This document shows positions 53,085 to 61,710 of a stretch of 64,000 nt of DNA, in pieces. The DNA comes from Alphaproteobacteria bacterium (GTDB taxonomy: Bacteria; Myxococcota_A; UBA796; GCA-2862545). The notes under the pieces were generated by a model. That model was given only the letters and a program-made list of their open reading frames with translations, was not told the origin of the DNA and did no database searches. The translations under genes were made by a program, and so were the position numbers. The stretch lies in the NCBI GenBank assembly GCA_020632885.1, contig JACKEQ010000010.1:116273-180272 (forward strand). The letters run 5' to 3'. How positions within the stretch are numbered: position 1 is the first letter of the stretch; each line of letters begins with the position of its first letter.

Positions 53085-56000
53085 ATGATCACTGTCGGCC
53101 CGTTCGAGATCGAGCAGCGCGTGGGTTCCGGCGCCATGGGCCAGGTGTGGCAGGGCGTGCACTCCCGCACCGGCACACCCGTGGCCGTGAAGTTCGTGCT
53201 CGCGCGCGGCGCCGCGGTCGACCAGGCCGAGGCGAGCGTGCGCCGCGAGGCCCAGGCCATCGCGGGCCTGCAGCACCCCAACGTCGTCTACGTCTACGAC
53301 ATGGGCGTGGTGGACGACGCCCTCGGCGGTCGGCTGCAGGACGTCCCCGTCGGCAGCCCGTGGATCGTCATGGAGCTGCTCTCCGGAGGCACGCTCGCCG
53401 AGCGCCACGCGACCACCACCTGGGACGCCGTGCGCGACGACCTCGAGCGCATCCTCGCCGGGCTGGCGCACTGCCACGCCCGCGGCGTGCTCCACCGCGA
53501 CCTGAAGCCCAGCAACGTGCTCTTCGGCGCACCGCGCGACCCCCGGCCCGGCCTGAAGCTCGTGGACTTCGGCATCGCGGGCAGCGCCTCGGGAGAGGAC
53601 GTCCAGTTCGGCACTCCGGAGTTCTGCGCGCCCGAGCAGCTCGGCAACGAGGCCCACGCGCAGGGCCCCTGGAGCGACATCTACGCGGTGGGCGCGCTGG
53701 GCTGGAACCTCGTCACGGGCGACGTGCCGTTCCCCGGGCTGGTCGGCGCGCCGTTGTTCATGGCCAAGGCGGGCGGGCAGTTCCGCGACTTCCACCCCCG
53801 CCTCGACGTGCCCACGGGCCTGCTCGGGTGGCTGAAGCGCGCGATGGCCGGTCCGCCCGGCGACCGCTTCCAGAGCGCCCCCGACGCCGTGCACGCCCTC
53901 CGGCAGCTCGTCGGCACCACGGGGACGGTGCCGCTCTCCGTGCGCCCGATGCGCGACGAGACCGCCGCCACGCGGGCCGTCGTGGGCGGGGAGGGGCTCT
54001 CGGCCCGTCAGGACGGCGCCCCCGAGCCAGCCCCCCTCGTGCGCGAGCTGATCGGCGTGCCGATCCCACCCCCGGCTCTCCGTGACGCCGGTCTGGGTCT
54101 CTGGCGCCACCGGCCTCCCCAGTACACCTCCCGCATGCCCCAGCGGGTCCGGCTCTGGCAGCGGCTGGAGCACGCCGTGCGCGACGACGCCGTGCGCCTG
54201 GTGGCCTTGCGGGGTCCCCTGGGCTCGGGCCGCACCCGCACGGCTCGCTGGCTCCTCGAGGCCGCGCGGGTGAACGGTGGCGTGCACGCGGTGATGGCGA
54301 CGGCCGGAACCTCGGGGGACGCGCTGCGCGACGTGCTGCGCGACGTGCTGCGCGGCATGCCGGGCGACCCCGACGGTCTCGCGAACGCACGCTGGATGCT
54401 CGAGCACCACGGCCTCACGTACCGGGTGGTGGTGGACGCCGTGGAGCAGTGGTTCGCGTCTCCGGACGACGCCGAGCGCTTGCGGCACGCGGTGGTGGAG
54501 GTCGTGCGCAGCCTGGCCCGCGGTCGGCCCGTGATCCTCGTGCTGGACGACGCCGACCGTGACCCCGAGATGGTGGAGGTGGCGCGGGAGCTCCTCGATG
54601 GCCCCGCCGCCCCGCTGCTCGTGGTGGCCACCTGCGAAGACGCGCTGGACCCCGCCTTCCAGGAGGTCCCGACGCTCGACCCGCTGCGCCGGCGGGAGAT
54701 GAGCCAGCTCCTGGCGTCCGTGCTGCCCCTCAGCATCCCCAGCATGGCGGAGGTCGTCGCGGGCAGCGGCGGGCTCCCGGGACGCGCCCTGGAGCTCGTG
54801 CACGCCCTGTTCGACCGCGGGCACTACACGTACGGCCCGGGCGGCATCACCCTCGACCTCGAGCCCGACCCACCACGCCCGCTCCCGGACGTGCCGCCCG
54901 CCATCCGCGACGTCCTGCGGCGCGCCGCGCTCCTCGGCGTGTTCCCGGACCGGCGGGTCGTCGCCCAGAGCTTCGGCAACCAGAAGCGTGCCGAGAAGGC
55001 CCTCGAGCGCTCCGCCGCCCTGGGGCTCATCGCGATCCACGGGTCCGTCATCTCCTTCGAGCCCGGGCTCCGCAAGGCCGTGCTCGCAGCGGAGGACGCC
55101 TCGTGGACCCGCCACCACACCGCACTCGCGCGCACCCTGCCGCCCGAGTCGCCGGACGGGGCGCTCCACAGGATCCGGGGTGGCGAGAAGGTCGCCGGCT
55201 TCGAGCAGCTCGTGGGGGCCATCCGCGCCCTCGACCAGGGAGGCGAGCTCCTCCGCATGCTGGACCACTGCGAGCGCGGCCTGGAGCTGTGGGAGGCCGT
55301 CGTGGGACCGCCCCGCGAGGGACCCTGGGAGTACCTCGCGCTCAAACGCGCCGAGGTGCTCGCGGCCCTGCGGTCCGAGCGGCTCGAGGACGTCCTGGAG
55401 CACGACCTCGCGGTCGCCCGGGTGCGCCCGATCCGCGATGCCGTCGCCGGCCTGCTCGTGGAGCGTGCGGCCCTCGACCGCCAGGGCGCGTCGCGCGACC
55501 TGCACTTCGCCCTCGAGGCCGCCGAGACCGACGCCATCCGGGCCCGCGCGCTCCACGGCCTCGCGCGCCTCGCCGAGCGCCGGAACGACGTGCCCCTCTC
55601 GCGCTACTGGCTGCTCGCCGTCTCCAAGATGGTGGCGAGCGCGGATCGGGAGGCCGCGGCCCACGCCCGGGTCGCACGCGCCCGCCTGGCGTCGATGGAC
55701 GAGGACTACGCCCGCGCGGCCGCGGAGATCGAGGCGGCCATCCGCCACCGGGGTGTGCCGGGTGACCTCGATCTACTCGCCGCCGGCGTGTCCCTCGCGA
55801 TGGGGAACCACGTCCAGGCCCGCAGCAGCCTGCTCCGCGGGGTGCACTGGATGTCCCTCCGGCACGACCGCCGCTGGCTGCCCACCGCCCTCGTGCGGCT
55901 CGGGCTCGTGGAGCTGCTGGAGGGCAACCAGGACCTCTGCGAGGCCCGGCTCGCCGAGGCCGATCGCATCCGCGCCGAGAACCGGAGGCGGTTCGGTGCC

Positions 56001-56246
56001 GATCCGTCGCTCGCGGCCTCCGTCCGGCTCGTGCTCTGCCTGGAGCGCGGGGAGTGGTTCCGGGCCATGGAGGCCCTCGGGCACTGTCCGGACCTGGCCT
56101 GGCGCCGGCCTACGCGCGTGGCCGTCATGGCCCGCGTCCAGGAGCTGCTCGACTCGCGACGCGACATGCCGGAGCCCGTCCGGGAGGCGCTGGAGCGGTC
56201 GATGGAGAGCTTCGTCGCCCTCCGGGGGGCCTGGCTCACTCGTTGA
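53085..56246 (+). CDS. Ser/Thr protein kinase with AAA-like (STAND-type) and TPR-like regions
   Basis: A 1053-residue soluble protein. Residues 1-270 are an apparently active Hanks kinase: GSGAMGQVW, VAVKF (Lys36), HRDLKPSN (His137-Asp139), DFG (Asp161) and GTPEFCAPEQ. Residues 360-620 form an AAA_16-type module with GPLGSGRT at the Walker A position, where the usual lysine is Arg383, and Walker B VILVLDD (Asp488). Residues 640-1053 are helical and TPR-like. This layout is common in myxobacterial signalling kinases. An ATG at 53070 is an alternative start. Converges with the next gene (11-base overlap). Confidence 0.9.
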   Translation: MITVGPFEIEQRVGSGAMGQVWQGVHSRTGTPVAVKFVLARGAAVDQAEASVRREAQAIAGLQHPNVVYVYDMGVVDDALGGRLQDVPVGSPWIVMELLSGGTLAERHATTTWDAVRDDLERILAGLAHCHARGVLHRDLKPSNVLFGAPRDPRPGLKLVDFGIAGSASGEDVQFGTPEFCAPEQLGNEAHAQGPWSDIYAVGALGWNLVTGDVPFPGLVGAPLFMAKAGGQFRDFHPRLDVPTGLLGWLKRAMAGPPGDRFQSAPDAVHALRQLVGTTGTVPLSVRPMRDETAATRAVVGGEGLSARQDGAPEPAPLVRELIGVPIPPPALRDAGLGLWRHRPPQYTSRMPQRVRLWQRLEHAVRDDAVRLVALRGPLGSGRTRTARWLLEAARVNGGVHAVMATAGTSGDALRDVLRDVLRGMPGDPDGLANARWMLEHHGLTYRVVVDAVEQWFASPDDAERLRHAVVEVVRSLARGRPVILVLDDADRDPEMVEVARELLDGPAAPLLVVATCEDALDPAFQEVPTLDPLRRREMSQLLASVLPLSIPSMAEVVAGSGGLPGRALELVHALFDRGHYTYGPGGITLDLEPDPPRPLPDVPPAIRDVLRRAALLGVFPDRRVVAQSFGNQKRAEKALERSAALGLIAIHGSVISFEPGLRKAVLAAEDASWTRHHTALARTLPPESPDGALHRIRGGEKVAGFEQLVGAIRALDQGGELLRMLDHCERGLELWEAVVGPPREGPWEYLALKRAEVLAALRSERLEDVLEHDLAVARVRPIRDAVAGLLVERAALDRQGASRDLHFALEAAETDAIRARALHGLARLAERRNDVPLSRYWLLAVSKMVASADREAAAHARVARARLASMDEDYARAAAEIEAAIRHRGVPGDLDLLAAGVSLAMGNHVQARSSLLRGVHWMSLRHDRRWLPTALVRLGLVELLEGNQDLCEARLAEADRIRAENRRRFGADPSLAASVRLVLCLERGEWFRAMEALGHCPDLAWRRPTRVAVMARVQELLDSRRDMPEPVREALERSMESFVALRGAWLTR

Positions 56247-56808
56247 GCAGGTCGGCCAGCCAGTCGGCATCGTCCTCGTCGAGCCCGAGCTCGTCGCAAC
56301 AGTAGGCGCGCAGGTCGTCCTCGCCGGTGAGCGTGTCGTCGTCCACGACCTTCAGCTCCGTCGGGCACGCCTCGAGCCACGGGAAGACCCGCGCCAGCGC
56401 GGCGCGCTCGTCGCAGCCGAGGGGCAGGAAGCGGTCCGGGAAGTCGGCGTCCTCCTCGGGACGCACCACCACGTCGCCCCGGCAGTGGGCGGCCATCTGC
56501 GTGCCGGGGTCGGCGGGGATCCGGGCCTCCCACTGCTGGTGGGCGGACCAGGCGGTGGCGGCGATGCGCGTGCCGGGCGGGAGGGGACCGTGACCGCGGA
56601 GCTCCACGGTGCTCACGATGGTCTGCGAGACCGTGCCGGCGATGGGGAGGAGCATGCGGTGCGAGATGGGCTCGCCCTCGGGGCAGACGAGCATGACGTC
56701 CACGCCCTGGACGTCCACGGGACCGGTGCGTCCGGGACGCAGGAGCACGGAGACCAGCACCCGGTCGGGCTGGCGGTCGGTGAGCTGCAGGTCGAAGTCG
56801 AGGTCCAC
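56236..56808 (-). CDS. Hypothetical acidic protein
   Basis: A 190-residue acidic protein without signal peptide or membrane helix. The first half is beta-rich (LQLTDRQPDRVLVSVLLRPG, VSTVELRGHGPLPPGTRIAATAW) and the last quarter is an acidic helix (LRAYCCDELGLDEDDADWLADLL). Its start is a GTG. I do not recognise the family. Its 3' end overlaps the kinase gene by 11 bases in convergent orientation and it is divergent from the GDPD gene. Confidence 0.55.
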   Translation of the reverse strand: MDLDFDLQLTDRQPDRVLVSVLLRPGRTGPVDVQGVDVMLVCPEGEPISHRMLLPIAGTVSQTIVSTVELRGHGPLPPGTRIAATAWSAHQQWEARIPADPGTQMAAHCRGDVVVRPEEDADFPDRFLPLGCDERAALARVFPWLEACPTELKVVDDDTLTGEDDLRAYCCDELGLDEDDADWLADLLNE

Positions 56809-56837
56809 GGGGGCTCCGCGTGGTGATACACCGATGC

Positions 56838-57704
56838 ATGCGCACGGCGGCCGCGATCGTCACCCTCCTCGTCGGTTGCGACGAGGGCCGGCCCCTCGTC
56901 GAGGCGCACCGCGCCGGTGCGGGCTACGCGCCCGAGAACAGCCGCGCGGCCGTCCGGACGGCCGTCGACGCGGGGTTCGAGGGTATCGAGGTCGATCTGG
57001 TGGTCACCGCGGACGGTGCCGTCGTCCTCAACCACGATCGCACCCTCGACCCCGAGCGCTGTGTGGCCCTCGACGGCTCGCCCGTGGAGCCCCTCGAGCT
57101 CCCGACCACCGAGGCCTCGGCCCTCCGCGGTGTCACCTGCGGGGGCTCGCCGTCCCCGGACTTCCCGGGGGCGCGCGTCATCGGCGAGCCGCTCCTCGAC
57201 CTGCCCGGGTACATCGAGCTGGTGCGCGCCAGCGACGATCGCACGCTCCTGCATCTCGACCTGAAGTCCGGGCCCGACGACGACCTCGAGCTGGCCGCGG
57301 AGGCCGTGCTCGGCACCTGGTTCGCGGCGGACCTGCCCCAGCCGTTCTACGTGAGCTCGCCGCACCCCGAGGTGCTGCACGCGTTCCGGAGCTACGGCGC
57401 GTCCCGGGGCCACGAGGTGCGCACGAGCCTCTCCTGGCCCGTGCTGGATGGCGCGATCGACGGTCTGGGTCTGGAGCTCCGCGCGTCCCTCGGGCTCGCC
57501 AGCGTGCTCCGCGCGGTGGAGGCGGCCGGGGCGGACGGCGTGGCCCTGCAGTGGGAGGTCGCCCGTCGGGAGGACGTGCGTGCCCTGCGTGCCGAGGGCC
57601 TCGACGTGCAGCTCTGGACCCTCGACGACCCGCGTGCCCTGCGCGCCCACGCGGGCTGGCCGGCCACGTCCCTCATCACGGACTTCCCGGGCGACCTGCC
57701 GTGA
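56838..57704 (+). CDS. Glycerophosphodiester phosphodiesterase, lipoprotein
   Basis: A 288-residue lipoprotein (lipobox LLVGC). The TIM-barrel GDPD motifs are present: VEAHRAGAGYAPENS with the catalytic histidine, GIEVDLVVTADGAVVLNHDRTLD with the metal Glu/Asp and second histidine, and LHLDLKSGPDDDLE. Such enzymes hydrolyse glycerophosphodiesters to glycerol-3-phosphate and an alcohol, here at the cell envelope. ATG 56838 was chosen because it begins the signal peptide. The stop overlaps the GTG of the next gene (GTGA). Confidence 0.9.
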   Translation: MRTAAAIVTLLVGCDEGRPLVEAHRAGAGYAPENSRAAVRTAVDAGFEGIEVDLVVTADGAVVLNHDRTLDPERCVALDGSPVEPLELPTTEASALRGVTCGGSPSPDFPGARVIGEPLLDLPGYIELVRASDDRTLLHLDLKSGPDDDLELAAEAVLGTWFAADLPQPFYVSSPHPEVLHAFRSYGASRGHEVRTSLSWPVLDGAIDGLGLELRASLGLASVLRAVEAAGADGVALQWEVARREDVRALRAEGLDVQLWTLDDPRALRAHAGWPATSLITDFPGDLP

Positions 57705-58153
57705 TCGCCCTGCTGTCCCTTGCCCTCGGAGCGCCCGTCGTGGCCGAGCGCATCGACGTCTTCAGCGAGGACGGTGCCGCCTGGTGGTTCGACGACCTGC
57801 CGCGCGCGCGGGCCACCCCGCGGATCACCGCGCTGCGCTGGGCCGAGCAGGTGCGGTTCGTCGCGCGCACCCCCGACCACCCGGTGTTCTTCGGCGCCTC
57901 GCTCGCGGCGCAGTCGGTGGGCGTGCGCGGCGCGCTGGGTCGTGGTGTGGTGGGGTCCACAGCACTCCTCACGCGGCTGGGGCTCCCGTCGGGGGCGTGG
58001 GTCGGCGTGGCGTCGTGGAGGGGTCCGATGCGCGTCGGGGTCTCGGTGGTGGCCACCAGCGGCGCGTCCTGGCGGCGTCCTCGCTGGGACCATTGGGGCG
58101 TCCTGCCTTCCGTGAGTGTCGGTTTCGGTCGCGCGCCCGATCCGGGGTGGTAG
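57701..58153 (+). CDS. Small exported protein of unknown function
   Basis: A 150-residue protein with a short leader (VIALLSLALGAPVVA). The mature part alternates short beta-like stretches (VRGALGRGVVGSTALLTRLG; GPMRVGVSVVATSG) and ends VSVGFGRAPDPGW, so a small outer-membrane or periplasmic beta protein is possible. The GTG start is translationally coupled to the GDPD stop. No family recognised. Confidence 0.45.
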   Translation: MIALLSLALGAPVVAERIDVFSEDGAAWWFDDLPRARATPRITALRWAEQVRFVARTPDHPVFFGASLAAQSVGVRGALGRGVVGSTALLTRLGLPSGAWVGVASWRGPMRVGVSVVATSGASWRRPRWDHWGVLPSVSVGFGRAPDPGW

Positions 58154-58163
58154 ACTGGGCCCG

Positions 58164-58823
58164 ATGGGCTCCGACGACGATCTCCCCGACTACCTCCGTG
58201 GCGTCTCCAACGACGGCTTCCAGGGGCAGGACAACTACACGCTGCGCACGGACCAGGACGGTCCGATGTCGAACAGCACGTTCGACAAGCGCTCCGTGCT
58301 CGAGGACGACCTCGACGACGACACCGACGAGAAGCCCGCCCCTCCGCCGGTCCGCGGTCTCCTCGCGCTGGTGGCCGTCGCGTTCTTCGCGCTCGGGCTG
58401 CTGGTCCTGCTCATCGGGGCGGCCACCGCGGCCGGTGCCACCGTGATCCGGGGCGCCCAGCACGACGCGGAGGCGGCCGGCGAGGCGCTCGTCCAGGTCG
58501 TGATCAACGAGAAGCGCATCGTGCCCGAGCTCGGAGCGCGGGGCGGGAACCGTGGTGAGCTCGAGGAGCTGCTCGCGGCCGTCGACAGCTCGAGCGGCCT
58601 CGAGCGGAGCTACCGCGCGCTGGCCTACACGAACGCCGTGCAGGCCCAGATCGTGGCCATCGGCGACGTCCGCAACACGCCCATCCAGCGGCGGCAGCAC
58701 GAGATCGACCTCGCGCAGGACCACTTCGAGGGGGCCCTGGCCGCCTGGAGCAGCTCGGCCGGCAACCCGCTCGGCCGTCTCGCCGTCACCTTCGGCCTCG
58801 CGGACGGCCCGCCGGCCCGGTAG
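58164..58823 (+). CDS. Bitopic membrane protein, LemA-like helical domain
   Basis: A 219-residue protein. The first 70 residues are acidic and cytoplasmic (SVLEDDLDDDTDE), one membrane helix spans about 75-100, and the rest is a helical extracytoplasmic region (EALVQVVINEKRIVPELGAR ... ERSYRALAYTNAVQAQIVAIGD) that faintly resembles LemA proteins. The ATG 58164 follows the preceding stop by 10 bases. The gene is convergent with the CorC-type gene, two bases apart. Confidence 0.5.
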   Translation: MGSDDDLPDYLRGVSNDGFQGQDNYTLRTDQDGPMSNSTFDKRSVLEDDLDDDTDEKPAPPPVRGLLALVAVAFFALGLLVLLIGAATAAGATVIRGAQHDAEAAGEALVQVVINEKRIVPELGARGGNRGELEELLAAVDSSSGLERSYRALAYTNAVQAQIVAIGDVRNTPIQRRQHEIDLAQDHFEGALAAWSSSAGNPLGRLAVTFGLADGPPAR

Positions 58824-58825
58824 CG

Positions 58826-59848
58826 CTACCTCGTGCGGTCGAGGGCGGCGGCGCGGCGCTCGAGGGCGAGCTCGCGGAGGTCGACCACCTCGTCGAACTC
58901 GTCCACGATCTCCTCGCCGAGGATCTCCTCGAGCACGTCCTCGAGCGACACCACGCCCGCGAACCCGCCGAACTCGTCGACCACCACGAGCATGTGGCGC
59001 TTGCGCTCCAGCATGAGCTCCAGGGTGCGGTCCACCGGCTCGTTGTGCGCGATGAACTCCGCGGGCCGGACCAGGTGGCGGACGGGGCGGTCGGGCTCCT
59101 CGCTGGCGAGCACGTCCCGCCGGAACACCACGCCCACGATGTCGTCGACGGTCGTGTCGTGCACGGGGATCCGGCTGTGCACCATCAGGCGGGCGTCCTC
59201 CTGGACCTCGCCGATCGTGGTGTCGGCATCCAGGGAGTACACGACCGGGCGCGGCGTCATGATGCTGCGCACGGGCTTGTCGGGCAGGGCGAGGATGTTC
59301 TGGATCACGGCCGCCTCGCCGGCGTCGATGGCGCCGCTGCGGCTGCCCATCCGCGCGAGAGACACGATCTCCTCGGAGGACACGCCCTCGTCCCGGCCGC
59401 TGGAGATGAGGCGCGTGAGGAAGCCGATCACCACGGTGGCCGGCTTGAGCACGATGGTCATCCCCACCAGCGGCAGCGAGAGCACGGGCCCGAGGGCCCG
59501 CGTGTACACGACCCCGAAGGTCTTCGGCAGGATCTCGCTGAAGAGCAGGATCGTCACGGTGAGGGCGGCGGAGAACAGCACCACGTTGCCGTCTCCGAGC
59601 GCTGCGGTCGCCAGGGAGCCCGCCACGGCGGCCCCCGCGGTGTTCGCCACCGTGTTGAGCGTCAGGATCGCGGTGATCGGCTCGTCGATGTGCTCCCGGA
59701 GCCTCTCGAGGCGGGCGCCGGCGGGGTGACCCTCCTCCTTGAGCCGCGCGATGTGCGTGGCGGGAAGGGCGTAGAGCACGGCTTCGCAGAGCGAGCAGAA
59801 GGCGCTGACGACGACGACGGAGCCAGCGACGAGGAGGAGCGGGACCAT
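58826..59848 (-). CDS. CNNM/CorC-family transporter with CBS pair
   Basis: A 340-residue inner-membrane protein of the HlyC/CorC (CNNM, DUF21) family. About four helices form the DUF21 domain (SAFCSLCEAVLYALPATHIARL, NTVANTAGAAVAGSL, SEILPKTFGV). Then comes a CBS pair (IMTPRPVVYSLDADTTIGEV ... SRIPVHDTTVDDIVGVVFRRDVL and VVVDEFGGFAGVVSLEDVLEEI). Homologues handle magnesium or related divalent cations. The C-terminal transporter-associated domain found in longer members is absent, so this is the short form. Confidence 0.9.
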   Translation of the reverse strand: MVPLLLVAGSVVVVSAFCSLCEAVLYALPATHIARLKEEGHPAGARLERLREHIDEPITAILTLNTVANTAGAAVAGSLATAALGDGNVVLFSAALTVTILLFSEILPKTFGVVYTRALGPVLSLPLVGMTIVLKPATVVIGFLTRLISSGRDEGVSSEEIVSLARMGSRSGAIDAGEAAVIQNILALPDKPVRSIMTPRPVVYSLDADTTIGEVQEDARLMVHSRIPVHDTTVDDIVGVVFRRDVLASEEPDRPVRHLVRPAEFIAHNEPVDRTLELMLERKRHMLVVVDEFGGFAGVVSLEDVLEEILGEEIVDEFDEVVDLRELALERRAAALDRTR

Positions 59849-59925
59849 GTCGCGGGGCTATCACCACACCGCGCGCTTGCCGACGGGGATCATCGCGGGG
59901 TATCCGGGCGGCCCGGAGGCAACGC

Positions 59926-60849
59926 ATGACGCTGGCGCGCCAGTGGGTGGGGGACGCCCCCTTCCAGGAGACCTGGTTCATCGAGGTGCTCTTCAGCGCC
60001 GACCGGGGGCTCTGGGTGCGCTACGTGCTCGATGCCACGCGCGGGGTCGCGGAGGTCTGGGCGCTCGTGGTGGAGCGCTCGGGTGTGGTCGCCTCCCACG
60101 TGGAGGAGCTCCCGCTGGCCGACGTGCGCGGCCCGCTGTTCACCGCACCGTGCGCGACCCTCGCGCGCGACCGGGCCCGCGGGGAGGTGGGCGGGATCGC
60201 CTGGGACCTGCGGCTGGACGACCTCGGCGTGCGGCACCGGCACGTACCGCGCCTCCTCCCGGCACTCGGGCTCGGGCGCACCTACCACCCCGGCATCCTG
60301 GATCTGCGCGTCCAGGGCCACGTGACCTTCGGCGGCGAGACCTGGCAGGTGTCGCGGGGCATGGGCGTGCTCGGACATCTCTGGGGACGCCACAGCCGGG
60401 TGCACCGGTGGAGCTGGGCCCACTGCAACGCCTTCCACGAGGACGGCATCCTCTTCGAGGGCCTCGCGGCCGACGTGGGGTGCTTGACGCTCACGTCCCT
60501 CGTGCTCCACGTCCAGGGCCACACCTACGGGTTCTCCCGCCCCCGCGACCTCGCGCGCACCTGGAGCCACACGTCCGACGGGCTCTGGTCCTTCCAGGCC
60601 GAGCGCGACGGCGCGACGCTGGTGGGCGAGGTGCGCCTGAAGCCGGGCTCCGCGGCCACCGTCCGCTACGACCGGGCCGACCAGGACCCGCTGTTCTGCA
60701 CCAACACCCGCTTCGCCGACGCGCGCATCGTGCTCCGCGATCCCCGCCGCCGTGTGGACGTCGACCTGCGCAGCCGCGAGGCCGCCTTCGAGGTCGTGGG
60801 TACGGAGGCGCTCGCGCCGGCCTGTCTCCCGGCCCGCGATCCGCGATAG
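59926..60849 (+). CDS. CrtC/AttH-like lipocalin-fold protein
   Basis: A 307-residue protein without a signal peptide. It has the pattern of the CrtC/AttH/tocopherol-cyclase-like double-lipocalin group: WFIEVLFSADRGLWVRYVLD near the N-terminus and GHLWGRHSRVHRWSWAHCNAF in the centre, like the usual EHSWGR...W.W.Q motif. Members include carotenoid hydratases, but most have no known reaction, and no other carotenoid gene is here. Divergent from the CorC gene. Confidence 0.6.
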   Translation: MTLARQWVGDAPFQETWFIEVLFSADRGLWVRYVLDATRGVAEVWALVVERSGVVASHVEELPLADVRGPLFTAPCATLARDRARGEVGGIAWDLRLDDLGVRHRHVPRLLPALGLGRTYHPGILDLRVQGHVTFGGETWQVSRGMGVLGHLWGRHSRVHRWSWAHCNAFHEDGILFEGLAADVGCLTLTSLVLHVQGHTYGFSRPRDLARTWSHTSDGLWSFQAERDGATLVGEVRLKPGSAATVRYDRADQDPLFCTNTRFADARIVLRDPRRRVDVDLRSREAAFEVVGTEALAPACLPARDPR

Positions 60850-60869
60850 CCTGACGCGCGGAGGGTGCT

Positions 60870-61460
60870 GTGGGCAGCAAGGCCGACCAGCGGGCACAGA
60901 AGAAGCGCGAGAAGCAGAAGAAGAAGCGCGCCGAGGCGAGCCGGGCTCGGGCCTCTCGCGCGCCCGTGGTGCCGGCTTCCCGCTCCGGGCGTCCCGATCT
61001 CTCGGCCGCAGCGGGCTGGCCCCTCGGTGAGTGCTACCTCTCGGAGACCTGGTCCGAGCACGGGCCTCGCGTGGAGGCGGGCTTCGTGCGGCAGCACGCC
61101 GGAGGCCGGTGTGCCGCCGTGTTCTTCGCCGCCGACCTCCGCGACGGGGGCGTGTCGGACGTGCTCGCGGCGGCGGACGTGTCGAGCGACGCCGTCACCG
61201 GCGAGGTCGCCCGGCGCTCCGAGCGTGCGGGGCACGCCCTGCACCTCGCCGAGGGCGATCTGGTCGCCCGCGTGCTCCACACGGCCCTCGAGCTCGGCGA
61301 CACGAACGGTGTGGAGCGCCCTGCGGGGATCGCGGACGCGCTGGAGCTCATGGGCGAGGTGGACGGGTCCACCTCGCCCTTCACGCTCCTCACGGGGCCC
61401 CCTCCGCCTCCTCCCCCGAAGAAGAAGACCCTGCTCGGGTGGATCTTCGGGGACGGGTGA
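60870..61460 (+). CDS. Basic protein of unknown function
   Basis: A 196-residue protein that starts with a lysine/arginine-rich stretch of about 35 residues (ADQRAQKKREKQKKKRA), which could bind nucleic acid, followed by an alpha/beta domain with GWPLGECYLSETWSEHG and AAVFFAADLRDGG, and a proline run before a basic C-terminus. No family recognised. The GTG start lies 20 bases after the previous stop. Confidence 0.5.
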   Translation: MGSKADQRAQKKREKQKKKRAEASRARASRAPVVPASRSGRPDLSAAAGWPLGECYLSETWSEHGPRVEAGFVRQHAGGRCAAVFFAADLRDGGVSDVLAAADVSSDAVTGEVARRSERAGHALHLAEGDLVARVLHTALELGDTNGVERPAGIADALELMGEVDGSTSPFTLLTGPPPPPPPKKKTLLGWIFGDG

Positions 61461-61521
61461 AAGGCACCTGGAGGTTCAGCTCGCACCGCCTGCGTCCGAT
61501 GATGGTGGGGAGGAGGTGCGC

Positions 61522-61710
61522 GTGCGGTTGTTCGTGGGACACAGCGACGATCCCGAGGCGAGCGAGGCCATCCAGGAGGCGATCGGCTCCCTGGAGGGCG
61601 CGTTGGACGGGGCGAGGCCGATCGCGGCGGTGGTCTACGCGGCCATCGACATGGACCACCAGGCGATCGTCGACGGCATCGCGGAGAGCGCTGGCCGGAC
61701 CTCCCGGTGA
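61522..61710 (+). pseudogene. N-terminal fragment of FIST-domain (NosP-like) gene, frame-split
   Basis: Sixty-two codons starting at a GTG preceded by AGGAGG (five-base spacing). They read as the start of a FIST_N domain (VRLFVGHSDDPEASEAIQ ... AAVVYAAIDMDHQAIVDGIAESAG). The frame then goes off the family pattern (RTSR-stop), while the sequence PDLPVIGCTTDGE expected next continues in another frame from about 61696. A net shift of one base around 61690-61700 restores one protein of about 376 residues. Either a real frameshift, a programmed one, or an assembly error. Confidence 0.7.

Noticed and set aside
52959..55748. Minus-strand frame of 929 codons opposite the Ser/Thr kinase
   Set aside because: No domain logic; the plus strand has all kinase motifs.
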